Below, piece after piece: positions 1 through 10,838 of a DNA stretch of 64,000 bases. The stretch covers positions 9,702,607 through 9,766,606 of the forward strand of contig OY783194.1 in assembly GCA_963678675.1 (NCBI GenBank), read 5' to 3'. The notes beneath the pieces are model-generated. The model was not told where the DNA came from. It did not search any database and saw only the letters and a list, made by a program, of their open reading frames with translations. Positions within the stretch are counted from its first letter, which is position 1. Each line of letters begins with the position of its first letter. The DNA comes from Xiphydria camelus (taxonomy: Eukaryota; Arthropoda; Insecta; Hymenoptera; Xiphydriidae). The translations under genes and the position numbers were made by a program.

Positions 1-931
1 TCTACGTTCCAAGATATTGACAACCTGCAAAATATTGTGAAGACGTTTGTATCAAACGTAAAATTAAATATACCAACTATTGGATTTGAAGAAATATATA
101 ACGCAGACGAGAGTGGCTTCAATCTCGAAGTACATTCAGGGCGAACATTGGCAAAACTAGGAGTAAAAACGGTAGAAGCAACGGTCCAATCGGTATCATC
201 TACGACACACAGCTATACTATAATGCCTATCATTTCGACAAGTGGACGTCTTGTTTCACCACTGTACATAGTTTTGAAGGAGTCTACAGGAACATTTGGC
301 CCAAGTGTGGAAGAATCTCTATTTCGTCCAGCTAACATTTACATTCAAGCTTCAAAGTCAGGTAAACTTACGTCTAAACATTTAAAAACTTGGTTCATCC
401 AGGTGTATTTACCGAATACTGGCCATAAAAGCATGCTACTACTCGACTCATGGACGAGACATTGTTCGAGTCAACTAGAGACGTTGATCCCACAAGACAA
501 AGAAGTACAGTTTTCAGTGATTCCGAAAAAAAAACGACTAGCATTATTCAACCTTTAGATGTATTTGGATTCCGGATTTGGAAGAATTTCGTTCGAACAT
601 TTTCTGATAATGTACTTCTTCAAGAAAAAGATATTAGTTTGCACTCGCGCAATGAAATAATTAAATTGCAATCATTAACACACAACCAGCTTTCGTCGCC
701 TAGATTTAACAATCTTTTCCGATATACTTGGTTTAAAAGCGGAATCTAGAAACGCATCCCGGTGAATTTCAAAACCCTGTAGATTTTTGTTACTTTAGGA
801 GTGGAAAGCACATACCCATATGTAGTATTTGTGGAGAAGTTGCTTTCATACGCTGTGCATGGTGTGCCGAGTATTTCTGTTTTGAACATTTCTATGAACA
901 ATATCACTACTGTACAAATTATAATCCGTAA
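1..931 (+). pseudogene. pogo-like (DDE_1) transposase fragment with C-terminal B-box-like zinc finger
   Basis: The window opens inside a transposase core. Seen in frame 1: YNADESGF (first catalytic Asp context) near base 100 and LLLDSW (second Asp) near base 435. An A-run near 524-531 shifts the frame; QPLDVFGF (third acidic block) continues in frame 3. A second shift near 741 leads to a tail ending at TAA 929-931. The tail has spacing C-x2-C-x7-C-x2-C-x4-C-x2-H-x5-H-x-C, which fits a B-box-type zinc finger. Tc1/mariner-pogo transposases cut and paste DNA in the nucleus. The two frameshifts make this copy dead. The 5' end lies outside the window. The family call is good; the zinc-finger class is inferred from spacing only. 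Confidence 0.75.
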
Positions 932-1215
932 TTTTAGTGTATTTGCCGTTTTCTACCATTACAGCTGTTTTAATGTAGAATCCATTAATAAAATATGTAC
1001 AATAGATACAAATATTTTGTTTATCAGGATTCATTGAATGAATGAATGAATGAATTCGTTTATTTATATGTCATAATTTGATTAATGTAACTGCGGATAA
1101 GCTATATGTATGTATATTATAAATATAATAATCATAAAACGTACTTACATAAGATTTTTAACGAATGATGAAGCCGAATGAATGAATGAACGATCTCACC
1201 AGCATGCAGTAATAA
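932..1215. other. AT-rich spacer with GAAT microsatellites
   Basis: Contains an AATAAA-like signal near 988 that could serve the preceding transposase, and two short (GAAT)n runs at about 1035-1055 and 1172-1190. No gene seen. Confidence 0.5.
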
Positions 1216-1409
1216 GGCCCGGTGCACACATCCGATTTTTAAACGTGCGGTGCCGCTGCAGCGCCGGAATTGCGGCGGCGATACCATGGATAGATTGTGG
1301 CACGTCACCGAAGGTATGTGTGCAGCGGCACACACACATTCTATCTATGGTATCGCCGACCGCAATTCCGGCGCCGCAGCGTTTAAAAGTCGGATGTGTA
1401 CAGCGGGCC
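1216..1409. mobile_element. Harbinger-type MITE, nearly fully palindromic
   Basis: Two ~85-bp arms are inverted copies. The termini read GGCCCGGTGCACAC on the left and, as reverse complement, GGCCCGCTGTACAC on the right. The arms share the GCGCCGGAATTGCGG block and a CpG-rich core unlike the AT-rich surroundings. The flanks are TAA on the left and TTA on the right, matching the TWA target preference of PIF/Harbinger although not identical to each other. ORFs in both strands here are palindrome artefacts. Confidence 0.7.
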
Positions 1410-2371
1410 TTATAGTCACGAGTCAAACACATTCCTATTATGCAAAACGTTATCGGCGTCAATGTCAACATAGATCCTGCGTCATTCAACGTTATCATTG
1501 AGGTTCATACGGTATCTTATTTGTATAGTTTGAAAAATATATGTCATTGATTCATTTCAATAAGTTTCATTCTTCATGTAATTGTAAGTACGTTTTTGCT
1601 AAAATAATTAAAAACTGTATGAAATGTATGTAAATAAAAATGTAGATATCGTTTCATAAGACCGTTTCACTCTTTAAGTCAAAACGGCCTTAAAGTTCGA
1701 GATTTTCTAAATTAAAAAAAAGGATACATAATAGACTGCGGATGTATGGAAAGAGGTTATTAAGAGGTATTTTTACATAGGACTTAAGAAATCCAAAAAT
1801 CCAATTTTATGGGTCGGTGGTGGGGGTAACTTAAAAAAATTTTTTCCCAGAATTTGTTTGCCCCAGTTTTATAGATCGGAAGAAACCATAAAACTTTTAT
1901 TTCAACTTTTTTCCTTTATCTTTCACCGTTCGGGAGTTATTCCGTGATGAAGAAAAATCTGCATTTTTTTCAAGGGATGATTTCACCCCTTAAAACTGAA
2001 ATTCCGCACCAATGAAATGTATTTTTGTATTATGCTTGAACTTCTCTACTTGCACACGGAATGGCGGAATTTTCTGAATTTTTGGGTTCCCTAACTTCCC
2101 TTGTTAGACCATTCTGGCTTTTAACGGCTCATATTCAGTGCTACAGTGGCCGTCAACAGCATTAAATACGTTACAAAGTGTGCCTTTATACAGGATGTCC
2201 CGCGCAGAACCGACAAGTTGCACTTCTTAAAATTATTGCAATTTCGACCAGTTGCATATCTAACAGGCGTCCCGTGACGAATGTTGTGTTTTATTCACCA
2301 AAAAACTCGTATTCATATATATCTGCTCGGTATACAATAAAAAAATGAGTGGTGTCGGTTTTTTTTTCTAT
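1410..2371. other. no gene seen; degraded repeat
   Basis: AT-rich sequence with a motif around 1976-2035 (CACCCCTTAAA...) resembling a tract near 23735-23770, so probably an old dispersed repeat. No coding frame or terminal structure could be supported. Confidence 0.4.
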
Positions 2372-2460
2372 ACCCTACCGGGACTCGAACCTGCGGTCTT
2401 TAGAATGAGTTGCTTCGAAACTGGGAATGCTTTCGCACTCTACCAATTGAGCCACCGACT
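2372..2460 (-). repeat. tRNA-derived sequence (pseudo-tRNA or SINE head)
   Basis: On the minus strand an A-box-like stretch (TGGCTCAATTGGTAGAG) is followed by a B-box-like GGTTCGAGTCCC at normal order, with a somewhat long spacing. The T-stem is imperfect and the acceptor stem does not close, so a functional tRNA is unlikely. This is more probably a tRNA pseudogene or the head of a tRNA-derived SINE. A 17-bp piece just downstream on this strand (about 2461-2477) recurs inverted at about 3655-3672. Confidence 0.5.
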
Positions 2461-3145
2461 CTTTAAGGAGGATCGTCAGAGAAATGACTTCTCAGAAACC
2501 GTAGTTAAACATTTTTTAAAATACTTGTGAACCCATTTTAATAAGAGAAACAAAAATCAAACAATTTCACTCTACAGTTTTATCGTAATTAATTTTTAAA
2601 ACTTACGAGATTAGCATTGAGTCTTGTGGAGAGCATATTTCAAATGCATAGAACTTGCGATTTTCAACCGAAAGCAATTCTGGAAACTATGAAATGAGTT
2701 TTATCACCACACGAACTTGTTTCTACTAAATTATAAAGAATTTTAACTCTACAGTTTTTTTAATATAAAGGAAAAACTGTCGAAAAAATTAAATATTTCA
2801 TGTGCATCGTCCGCCATCTGCAAAAACGTGGCAACATCGTACTATGTGACGTCATAAGCTATTGACGCGAAGCGTGCTGGTAAATTTAAAAGTACGAAAG
2901 TACAAATAGGATAATGTATTGACAGATTTATTTTAAAAAGTACAACTAGATATACACTGTGAAATACTTTCAAACGATTTTGAAGAATAACATTTCTATG
3001 AACACGATCGTTTCAAAATGATATGAAAGTAAAAAACCCTACGAATAATGAGAAGCCACTTTTGTTTTTGAGTTCATTGAATTCTGATATGCATTAAAAA
3101 ATATGAAATTATTAATAATTGAAAATTTAAACTACGTGCCGAAAA
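2461..3145. other. no gene seen
   Basis: AT-rich sequence, no coherent frame or terminal repeats apart from the short box at 2461-2477 that is repeated inverted near 3655. Confidence 0.4.
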
Positions 3146-3400
3146 TTATGCTCGATCTTTAAAAAAGGAATATAATTTATTAAGAACTTCCGACCGTGCA
3201 TTAACTCGATTTAAAACTTGTTCTAATCCCTCTTTTCCATTTTTCAAGTAAGCTTCTGAAAATGTTGTAAATTCAATATTTGCTCCTGCCAATTTGGACA
3301 GCATGGACTCGAGATTGAGGTTATAAACAGACGTCATGAACCGCTTCAACGCGTTGTCCGTCGATAAGAATTCTGTTTTACCTACCGATTTGCTACCAAC
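3146..3400 (-). CDS. unrecognised ORF fragment, 84 codons
   Basis: Open from just after a TAA (3401-3403 on this strand) to a stop at 3146; the first ATG is internal (3349). The residues are hydrophilic and helix-prone (ESMLSKLAGANIEF, LEQVLNRVNARSEVLNKL), with codon texture more protein-like than neighbouring AT-rich ORFs. It could be a 3' exon of a mobile-element or host gene. I do not recognise the family. Confidence 0.3.
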   Translation of the reverse strand, partial: VGSKSVGKTEFLSTDNALKRFMTSVYNLNLESMLSKLAGANIEFTTFSEAYLKNGKEGLEQVLNRVNARSEVLNKLYSFFKDRA

Positions 3401-4105
3401 TTACAAATATTGAAATGCTATGTTGCCACGTTTTGCACACATTTTACATATTTAAAATAAATTAAGTTTGAAGTTATAAAATGGTTTTCCAATATTTATC
3501 TTATTTTTTAGATTGAAAGTAACAAAAAGGAAAAAGAATTCAGCACCTATATTTATTATTGCAGTTTTTATAAAACTTAAAATTTCACTATTTGAAATTG
3601 GCAACACACGTCGATTTCTTTGTTCTTTTTCCCCTTCTACCTCACCCCGAAGAGCACTGACGATCCTCCTTAAGTGGTGTCGGTCGACTCCAGTTATATA
3701 TAGAAACCAGACATGACAGTGATTGCTCACGAAATTTTTAGAGAAATATCGTTCAGTATATTATTTTTGAATTTTTTTATTATAGATTTCCCTACCTTGC
3801 CTTTAAGCGTTGAAGTCTCCTACAGTTTACCACACTTACACAGAGAAATTCAAAAACATTCTGAAATAATCAGAGAGAAGACAGATATTCTCAGAGAAAG
3901 ATCATTTGCAATTATTTTTGCATTTCTTAAAATTGTTCTAAATTACTCTGAGGTGCTGAATTTCCTACAAATTCTTAGAATTCATTAGAGAAGCTTGGAA
4001 GCTCTCAGATGTAATGAGAGGAAAGGAAGAAATTTTCAGGTAAATATCGCATATTATTATTTCTGTTGATTTTGAAACTTCTCTAGTCTTTTCTGATCTT
4101 CGCTG
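3401..4105. other. no gene seen
   Basis: AT-rich. Holds the inverted copy of the 2461-2477 box at 3655-3672 and short ORFs without recognisable content. Confidence 0.4.
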
Positions 4106-4590
4106 AAAAGTATTACAATAAATTAATGAAAATAAAACTAATAATTTTTTGCTATATTAACAAATTCATGTCTTGGTAAAATATGTCGTTTACCCAATTT
4201 ATTTGCACCCCACCTTTGCAGTACGAACATAAATTAGAATTTGTTATTATATTTTATTAGGTGTACAATTTTGCTTGCTCCGTTTTCCTAACGTAATAGA
4301 TAGCAGAAAACGGCAGAAACACAGTTGTACACCTATTAATTAGAATTTTTATGCTTAGTCTTTAATAATACCTTAACAGCTTGAATAGAAATAATTACTT
4401 TACAAAAATAATAGTATTTGTTTACAGTTACTTATTATTAACGCGAATACAATTTACTACATATAATAGTATGTACATATGAATCGAAATTAAATCAAAT
4501 TAAAGGTATTATTTCATGAACTGACATAGAAACTTCGTTTTAATTGGACAAATAATAAATAATTGAAGCTATATGGGAACAAGAACTGAC
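4106..4590. repeat. left long inverted repeat of a large DNA transposon
   Basis: About 440 bp of this tract reappears in reverse complement at 13193-13650, for instance the stretch around TATTATTTCATGAACT (4507-4522 versus 13215-13230) and the CTATATTAACAAATTCATG block (4151-4169). It lies just outside DDE_Tnp_4 coding sequence, and its partner lies just outside SWIM coding sequence, so the pair are most simply the termini of one element. Divergence is modest (substitutions and small indels). Confidence 0.7.
4260..4336. repeat. 75-bp hairpin nested in the long inverted repeat
   Basis: GGTGTACAA...TTGTACACC encloses a stem built on CCGTTTTCC/GAAAACGG around TAACGTAATAGATAGC. The same hairpin occurs at 13411-13489 with better pairing (TTCCGCCGTTT against AAACGGCGGAA). 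It is either an internal structural part of the element terminus or a tiny MITE present before the arms diverged. Confidence 0.6.
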
Positions 4591-4592
4591 CG

Positions 4593-4735
4593 TTGTTTTG
4601 CCGTTTGTGTGTCTCGCGTAGTACCCATTCTAATAGATACCAACCTACCGCTGTACCTCAAGTACCTTTATGCAAGCCATTTACAATTTGTACGATAAAT
4701 GGTTATATTGTCCATATGTTAGGTCCTTATTTGGC
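4593..4735 (+). pseudogene. DDE_Tnp_4 transposase, 5' piece (before LINE insertion)
   Basis: The frame reads LCKPFTICTINGYIVHMLG followed by PYLA, a recognisable DDE_Tnp_4 core segment (K/P-F-x-x-C-T-x-D/N-G-Y-I). It is cut at 4735 by a LINE and resumes at 6491. Residues upstream of the motif are poorly conserved. The element class (Harbinger/IS5-like, possibly ISL2EU or IS4EU) is inferred from the fold family and from the C-terminal SWIM domain found 6 kb away. Confidence 0.65.
4721..4735. repeat. target-site duplication, left copy
   Basis: AGGTCCTTATTTGGC is repeated exactly at 6476-6490, directly after the LINE poly(A). This marks target-primed insertion into the transposase frame. Confidence 0.9.
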
Positions 4736-5506
4736 TTGGTCCTGGGGAGTCCAAGCGCCGTTTATATTCGAACGCGGCGCACCCCGTCCTATTGTATGGG
4801 GCCCCTGTCTGGGGAGTCGGAGTCTTGCCTCCAACAGTAGCTATAGAAGTTCGATGCTCGCCACCCAGAGGAGGATTGCGTTGCGCATCATCTTTACGTA
4901 TCGCGCTCTTTCTCTGGAGACGACTCTGTTGCTGGCCAGAACTCCGCCCATCCATCTTCAGGCGGAAATGTACAGATGAGTTTATGAACGTAGGAAAAAT
5001 CTCCGTGAGATCGGGGAACACAATCCTGTGAACGCAAAGGCAGTCTGAAGTGCCGCACGGGTTCTTACCCGGACTGACAAGTGGCAGATAACTTTACAAG
5101 GGGACGCCCTCCCGGGCTTACGAGTTAGAGAGGCAATCTTACCTGTCTTTGTCGACTGGTTGGACTGTCGACATGGTGGTATATCGTTTCACCTTACGCA
5201 GATACGGTGGGCACGGTTGCTTCGGGGAGTTTCTTTAAAGGATCGATAAAGAGCCAACCTCCCGGTGCCACCATTGTAACACGGATGTTGATACCCCGGA
5301 GCATACCTTGCAGGACTGCCCCGCGTGGACAGCAGATAGGATGGAACTGCAGAGTCGTGGGTGATGACCTGAGCTTGAGGACGCTTGTTCCCTGCATGCT
5401 CAGGCAGCGTCTAGCATGGGCTAGGGTTGCTACCTTTGCTAAGGTGGTGCTGAGTTGCAAAGAGGTCACCGAGCGGGAGAGAGAGGCTGCTGGTCGAGGG
5501 CGTTAG
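4736..5506 (+). pseudogene. LINE ORF2 C-terminus with CCHC knuckle
   Basis: Several frames together show the end of an R1-type ORF2: QRRIALRIIFTYRALSLETT near 4870-4930, then LLARTPPIHLQAEMYR. A C-x2-C-x8-H-x4-C knuckle follows (CHHCNTDVDTPEHTLQDC, about 5266-5320), then a terminal helix-rich segment (about 5360) ending at TAG 5504-5506. At least three frameshifts or stops break it, e.g. TGA after AEMYR and TAA after GCFGEFL. Confidence 0.8.
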
Positions 5507-6475
5507 TTCTTCTCCCCCCCCCCCCCTCCACTGGTCTGCCGACCACTGAAGACACGGTTCATGCAAATTCGGTGTGTGTAAACCGTGATATCCTCCCTGG
5601 CATCCGACCTGACATACAAGGAGGTCGCCGAGGAAGACGGGATCGAAAGAAGAGACGGGACAGGGTCGGCAATTTTTCCCCCTCTCCCCCCTCTTATTGG
5701 AGGACCACACAACATTCTTCAGGAAATAGTGTGGGTTGGCGTGCGGGTATGTGGGCTCGCCCACCACTCCATTGGGAGTGTTCATGTGAACCGACTGGTG
5801 CATCTTTACCCACGTGCTGAAATTTGGCATGGACATTGACCATCGCATAGAGGCGGTAGCCTGTATATCCTCCTTGGTTTTCACCACCTATTCTTTCCTC
5901 CCTACCTACCTCTCCCCTCCTCCACCCCCCTCAACTTTATACCTTTCCTTAACTCCCTCAATAATACTTCTTTTCTTCTCATTACATTCTTTTAGATTAT
6001 CTTATTTTCTCGACTCTGCGCTTTACATTCTGTTTCTTATTGTGGCTTATGTCGTAAAGTGTTCTAGTTACACTTACCTGTGGTGACGCGTTTCACCTGT
6101 GGTCACTTGTTTGTATGGTGTGCAGTTCACTTCTCACGCCACCATGTGGTGATATGGACGGTCCTGCGGATCTTCCTCCGCAGCCCTTCCGCCCATGGAA
6201 TGTTGCGGGCACATGTCATGTTTTCGAGGGCAACATTTAGCTCACCCCCTCGTAGGTCTCCTGATGGTTAACCTCTTTGGCCTAACCGGGAATACCTACA
6301 TCACAGGGTTGGTTTTGGGCTGGAGGTTAGGTTTTAGTGGGTAGGGGGCCCTCAGCATTGCACTATAGTAGCATCGTCTTCGCTATCTATAGCTGGGGAT
6401 CACTCGAGTCCCACACTACCAGAGTTTTCCCAACCCGAGTGTGCGTAAAAAGCATCTCCCCCTCCTTAAAAAAAA
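5507..6475 (+). other. LINE 3' UTR and poly(A)
   Basis: Begins with a C-run (5513-5527), then pyrimidine-rich stretches and no conserved ORF. Ends TCCTT followed by A(n) before the downstream target-site copy. Confidence 0.7.
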
Positions 6476-6490
6476 AGGTCCTTATTTGGC
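6476..6490. repeat. target-site duplication, right copy
   Basis: Exact partner of 4721-4735. Confidence 0.9.
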
Positions 6491-6652
6491 AAATGTCAAT
6501 GATGCAAAGATTCTGCGTGATATTTTAAATCCTTCACCGAAATTGAGAAACTTGCTTCGTAGAGGAGATGATTTAGTCCTTGATAGAGGCCGTCGGGATA
6601 TTATAGAATATTTTAGAACAGCAAGGTTTTGAAGTACTCATGCCTGCATTAA
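6491..6652 (+). pseudogene. DDE_Tnp_4 transposase, continuation after the LINE
   Basis: Reads NVNDAKILRDIL then GDDLVLDRGRRDII: the D-R-G block is the second catalytic region typical of these DDE_Tnp_4 proteins. A frameshift near 6612 moves into a frame reading LEQQGFEVLMPAL, which stops at the TTAA (6649-6652) where another element begins. Together with 4593-4735 this is one gene interrupted twice. Confidence 0.7.
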
Positions 6653-7532
6653 CCCGTAGTGGTCACACTAGATCCAGTGGACCCCAGGTTAACTTTGCGT
6701 CTACGTACCTTCGAAAAGACGGTTTAGAATAGAACTTATGACGCCACCAGTGGTTGATTGAAGGTACTACAATAAGTTTAAAGGGTTTTCGAAAGTCAGC
6801 GTGACGTTATTGCGTCTGTAAACAACGATTTGTACGGACGTTTTTCTTTCTGGTGTCCAGCAGACCCAGTGTGACCATAGTGTGGCAAAATCGGAAGAAA
6901 ACGTGTGTTCAAAAAAATTTTTTTTTTCATTAAAGTGTGATTGAAAATGTAAATATTAGTGCGCACGTACTGTCATTTTTTCCTTTTTGCCACAATCGGA
7001 CGAATTTATGCGCTGATTGCGCTGGGCAAGAGTAGTTTTTCAGTTCCTATAAATTTGTTTTACTTTTCTTAATGTAATTATTAATAAAATATACATTTTT
7101 TCTCATAAAAACCGTTTTTCACTTTATTTTACACGTTCAAACCCAACCTTTTTGATTTTACGAGTTTCATGAAAATTGATATTTTCCAATTGTAAAATAA
7201 ATATACCTACTTTTTTCAAAGCTTGTTATAATACTGTTTTTTTCTTAAAAGTATACTATTTTGAGAGTAAAACGCAGGAAGTTTTTTGCTCTATCTCAAA
7301 AATTGAAATTTTGATGAATACTTTTGTGAAAAAAGTCAAATTTCTCGACAAATTTTTTTCTTACGTTTTTCAATTTAAGCAAACTTTAAAAAGGAGAGTA
7401 GAATTATTGGATTATAAAGAGGAACTCTTAAACTAAATTCGAGTTCAAGATTTGAGTCGATACATTAAAAAAGACGCAAATAGCAACTGTTTTTGTGCGT
7501 GGGGTCCATTGGACCCAGTGTGACCACTACGA
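6653..7532. mobile_element. piggyBac-like non-autonomous element (inverted-repeat pair)
   Basis: The left end follows TTAA and reads CCCGTAGTGGTCACACT; the right end (7502-7532) is the inverted partner, sharing GTGGTCACACT and the GGTCCA/TGGACC block. A related inner copy occurs near 6858-6890. The right flank no longer shows TTAA, so assignment to piggyBac rests on the left TTAA-CCC start. No transposase is seen; the interior is AT-rich. Confidence 0.5.
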
Positions 7533-8000
7533 GTATCGGGAGGCCGACATACCTCCTCAAAACGCATGCAAAATTTATCGCAGTAGGGCTCGCTCATTTC
7601 GTAACGGGAAACAATATCCATACCAAACTTATCACACTTTCAGATCAAATATCATTAAAGGTTTCTATAGTAACCAAATTATATATTTTTGTGTAAAAAC
7701 ATCTGCATGGCACCTACAATATTGTCACTTTCAGAATCTAAATTGAAGGCCGTACAAACTACATCTGTTACAATAGGAACATAGAGTGAACATTTCTGAA
7801 CAAAATTCATAGAAAACTTTTTTCAGAATACGAAATAGAAACGATAATATCATAGCTCGCGTAAACAATTGCATCGTTAATTTTAACCGCAGTAATGTGC
7901 TGCCACACATTAGCGAAATATACGTACTTCTTAGAGGCTTGAGCGGCGTTGCCAGTTTGTTTGCTGGTAGAACGTATTCTCCCGCGTTAATTTTGTTGTC
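7533..8000. other. no gene seen
   Basis: Short ORFs only. I could not match this stretch to the interrupted transposase on either side. Confidence 0.4.
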
Positions 8001-8810
8001 TACCGCATGTCCTATGGCCAACCGCGCAGGTGAGCTGCGACCTGAATTCTTGACTTCGGCAGTATTTATGGTACAGTTAGAGTGGGCTTCAGACGAGTGC
8101 GCTGCATAAGAATGAAAAGTGTCGACTGCTCTTCTAATAGCTGTCAATTCGGGAGATCGAAGCGTTTCGTGTAACCTCAAAACCGTAAAGTTTTGAATTA
8201 GTAGTGAATAATTTGTAGAAGTGATGAGAAATAATCATAAATAATCTTCCGAATTGACAGCCATCGGGAAATCAGAGACTACGCTTTTCGCTCTTACGCT
8301 GCGTTCTTACGAAAAGTGTGAAACGTCTGATCTCCCGATGGCTATCAATTCGGGAGATCGAAGTCTAAGCTCGAAATCGTGAATCTTTGAATAAATGGTA
8401 AGTAATGTTCAGAAGTGAGAGTTAACAATCATTCGGGTTTTTTCTATGTCCAACCGAATTACACGCCTCATGCCTATTTGTTTCAGAAATTATTTCCGCG
8501 CTAGCACCGCGCGTGTCTAGGAAGTAGTTTTACGAAGTGGCGTGAGCGATACCTAAGGTGTCAATTCGGAAGATTATTCATGATTATGTCTCATCACTTC
8601 TACAAATTATTCACTACTAATTAAAAACTTTACGATTTACAGGAAACGCTTCGATCTCCCGAATTGACAGCTATTAGAAGAGCAGTCGACACTTTTCGTT
8701 CTTATGCAGCGCACTCGTCTGAAGCCCACTCTAACTGTACCATAAATACTGCCGAAGTCAAGAATTCAGGTCGCAGCTCACCTGCGCGGTTGGCCATAGG
8801 ACATGCGGTA
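8001..8810. mobile_element. large foldback element (two ~255-bp arms)
   Basis: 8001-8259 and 8560-8810 are reverse complements with few differences (e.g. CCTGAATTCTTGACTTCGGC against GCCGAAGTCAAGAATTCAGG). The loop holds a second inverted pair (8250-8360) built on GGGAGATC and GAATTGACAG. Related pieces recur near 46255-46345, 57880-57965 and 59640-59780, so this is a dispersed family. No transposase. Confidence 0.75.
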
Positions 8811-10047
8811 TATAAAAGAAAGTGTCGAGTTAGTTACACTATTTATAACTAAAGAACGGCTGGACAGATTTTTATGACCTTTGACTGTTGGATTTGTCTC
8901 CGCCACGAATAGCATAATATCGTCGGACTTATCACGTAAGGGCGTATCTCACAAGGGGACCCCGGCAGACGTCAAATCGATTTTGTCTTGAGAATTTTTT
9001 TGGTGAAAGTATATCGAAAAATATTAGACACGTGTTTCGGCTTTTTCTTTGGCCTTTGTTCCGAAGAAAAAAATTTTTGAGAATCTCGTCGCGCGCGCAT
9101 TCCAGGTGTCTCCGGGATTGGCGTGCGTCATGTTACCAATGCTTCGATAGCGCAACGGTTAAGTTGCCGAGCTGGGAGTCTCGATGTCGCGGGTTCAATT
9201 CTTGTTGGTTTTTTTTTTTATTAACTTTTTTCATTCGATTACAACTCCTTCTCTCTCTTGTTATAGAAAGTGGTTTACATTATCGAATAAAATAAGTTTC
9301 AATTTTTGTTGATAGTTTTACGTTATTTTCTTCCTCGTTGAGGTGAACCAATATTATTTGTAAGAACAGTTGGAAACATCGTTACAATTATTTTTATAGC
9401 TTGGTGATTTTTTTATGTCTAAAATTATGCGCTTGAATGCCTTTTAAATAACACGTATGGGTCTATCCTAAGTTAGGCCTATACGTGAGATTTAAATCTT
9501 GATTATTTTGAGATACGACGAAAAAAATATTATGGAGAATAGCAAAAGTATAAAATGTTGAGGTACGCCGGGTCGTGAGATAAAAATATAAGGCTTAAGA
9601 GAGAGCAACCTATTGGCAGTCAACTCAATTTTCAAATTTTTTGAGATACGGCCTTACGTGATAAGACTGATGATATACATATTAATACATTAAAACATCT
9701 GAAAAATTTACAAAAAAAAATTTATTAAGAAAATTAATTTTTCTAGAGAAGTTTCCTCACGTATTTTGGAAAGTAAGAAAATAAAAAACAATTTTGTGAA
9801 TCAGTATCGTATATCACAAGGTGCTTCAATGAAGGGAATCGACCAGAGTGCAACCCATCCAGCAAATAGTTTAACAGAAAGTAGTGCAATAACGCTACGC
9901 GAATCATTTCGATTCGTTTCAATAAAGCAAATGCCTTGCTGCAAAGTGAATTAAATTAATTTAAATGTAATTAAAATACATTTCGTTTTTAAGCTAACAG
10001 AACATTTATTGATTCTGAGGCGGTACGAAGTTCGCCGGGTCAGCTAG
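8811..10047 (+). mobile_element. non-autonomous Helitron
   Basis: Starts abruptly (TATAAAAGAAAGTGTC) where the foldback arm is interrupted, so the 5' terminus is probably trimmed. Ends with a small hairpin (GGCG-10 nt-CGCC, about 10020-10035) a few bases before CTAG, followed by T, the hallmark of Helitron 3' ends. No Rep/helicase frame. Helitrons move by rolling-circle replication and leave no target duplication. Confidence 0.65.
9131..9210 (+). repeat. tRNA-like sequence inside the Helitron
   Basis: An A-box-like TAGCGCAACGGTTAAG is followed 35-40 nt later by GGGTTCAATTC (B box), with an anticodon-arm-like CGAG...CTCG between. Terminal ACCAA/TTGGT can pair. The D-arm and acceptor are imperfect; likely a captured tRNA or SINE fragment rather than a functional tRNA. 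Confidence 0.35.
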
Positions 10048-10838
10048 TATATTATATGTAGAATTGGAACCGTTACTCGAAAACGTTCCAGTGCAACATA
10101 TTCAAATAAGTATCTTCAGTGCGCGGATAAAGTCTCCCCCCCCCCCATTTTAACTTTTGAACCCGTTAAGTTAAAAAATTGACTAAAATATGTTTAGGGT
10201 AATTTTTTATGAGCATTCTTTAGAGACTAATTTGTTTCAAAAATCAAAGATGGTGACTCTGGCACTAGCAACTTGAAAAATTCAAATAGCAAGGGGGGAT
10301 CGTGTTGCACATAATATTAAAGCTAATCAAATTAACTACGCAATGGTTTTTCAAAAATTTGAATCGGTCAATCCATCTCAAAGTTACAAGGGTTTGAATC
10401 TGGGTTGCAATAAGTATTTCGGGACCGCGTATCTGCTGCGGTATCCCGATCTAAATGGGAGCGAGCCATGCTCTCGCCACTGAGGCGGGCGTAAGACCGG
10501 ATCGTGTCCACACTGCATGCATTCGGCAACATCGCTAACCTCGCGTAGCTCCACCCCCTTCTGGTGTTTTGACATTACCTCGTCTCACCGCTACCCCGCA
10601 GCAGAAACTAGTTAGCCTGGTATGTCGGCCTCTTAAAAGGAAAATATGCTCAGTTGTCGTGTGAAGAATCAAATCACTCTCGATATGCCACAAAGTTCGG
10701 TGGCCAGTAGAAGCTATGCATGGGATTATCAAACAAAAGTTCAAACTTTTAGATAAAAAACTTGACAATAAAATACTTCCAAAAACCAGTTTAATTTGCA
10801 AGATGGCTTTTTTCTTACATAATTTGGTAAACGTCTAA
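10048..10838. other. no gene seen
   Basis: A C-run at 10136-10146 and a GC-richer patch (10420-10570) without a supported gene; short tRNA-box-like words there do not assemble into a fold. Confidence 0.4.

Larger units (their letters stand above)
4736..6475 (+). mobile_element. 5'-truncated R1-like non-LTR retrotransposon
   Basis: About 1.74 kb between 15-bp direct repeats, ending in poly(A) (6468-6475). It begins mid reverse-transcriptase C-terminal region (VLLYGAPVW near 4789) and carries about 0.95 kb of 3' UTR with C-rich tracts. RNA-mediated target-primed integration is standard for this class. 5' truncation and an exact target-site duplication make the boundaries secure; clade assignment (R1/jockey superfamily) rests on recognisable C-terminal motifs. 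Confidence 0.85.

Noticed and set aside
1132..1501. Four overlapping ORFs on both strands
   Set aside because: They lie in a palindromic MITE, so each strand mirrors the other; no domain.
9131..9210. Functional tRNA gene
   Set aside because: A and B boxes are present but D-arm and acceptor pairing are poor and the sequence lies within a Helitron.
10400..10570. tRNA or SINE from box-like words near GCCTCAGTGGCGAGAGC
   Set aside because: The second box and arms do not form a consistent fold.
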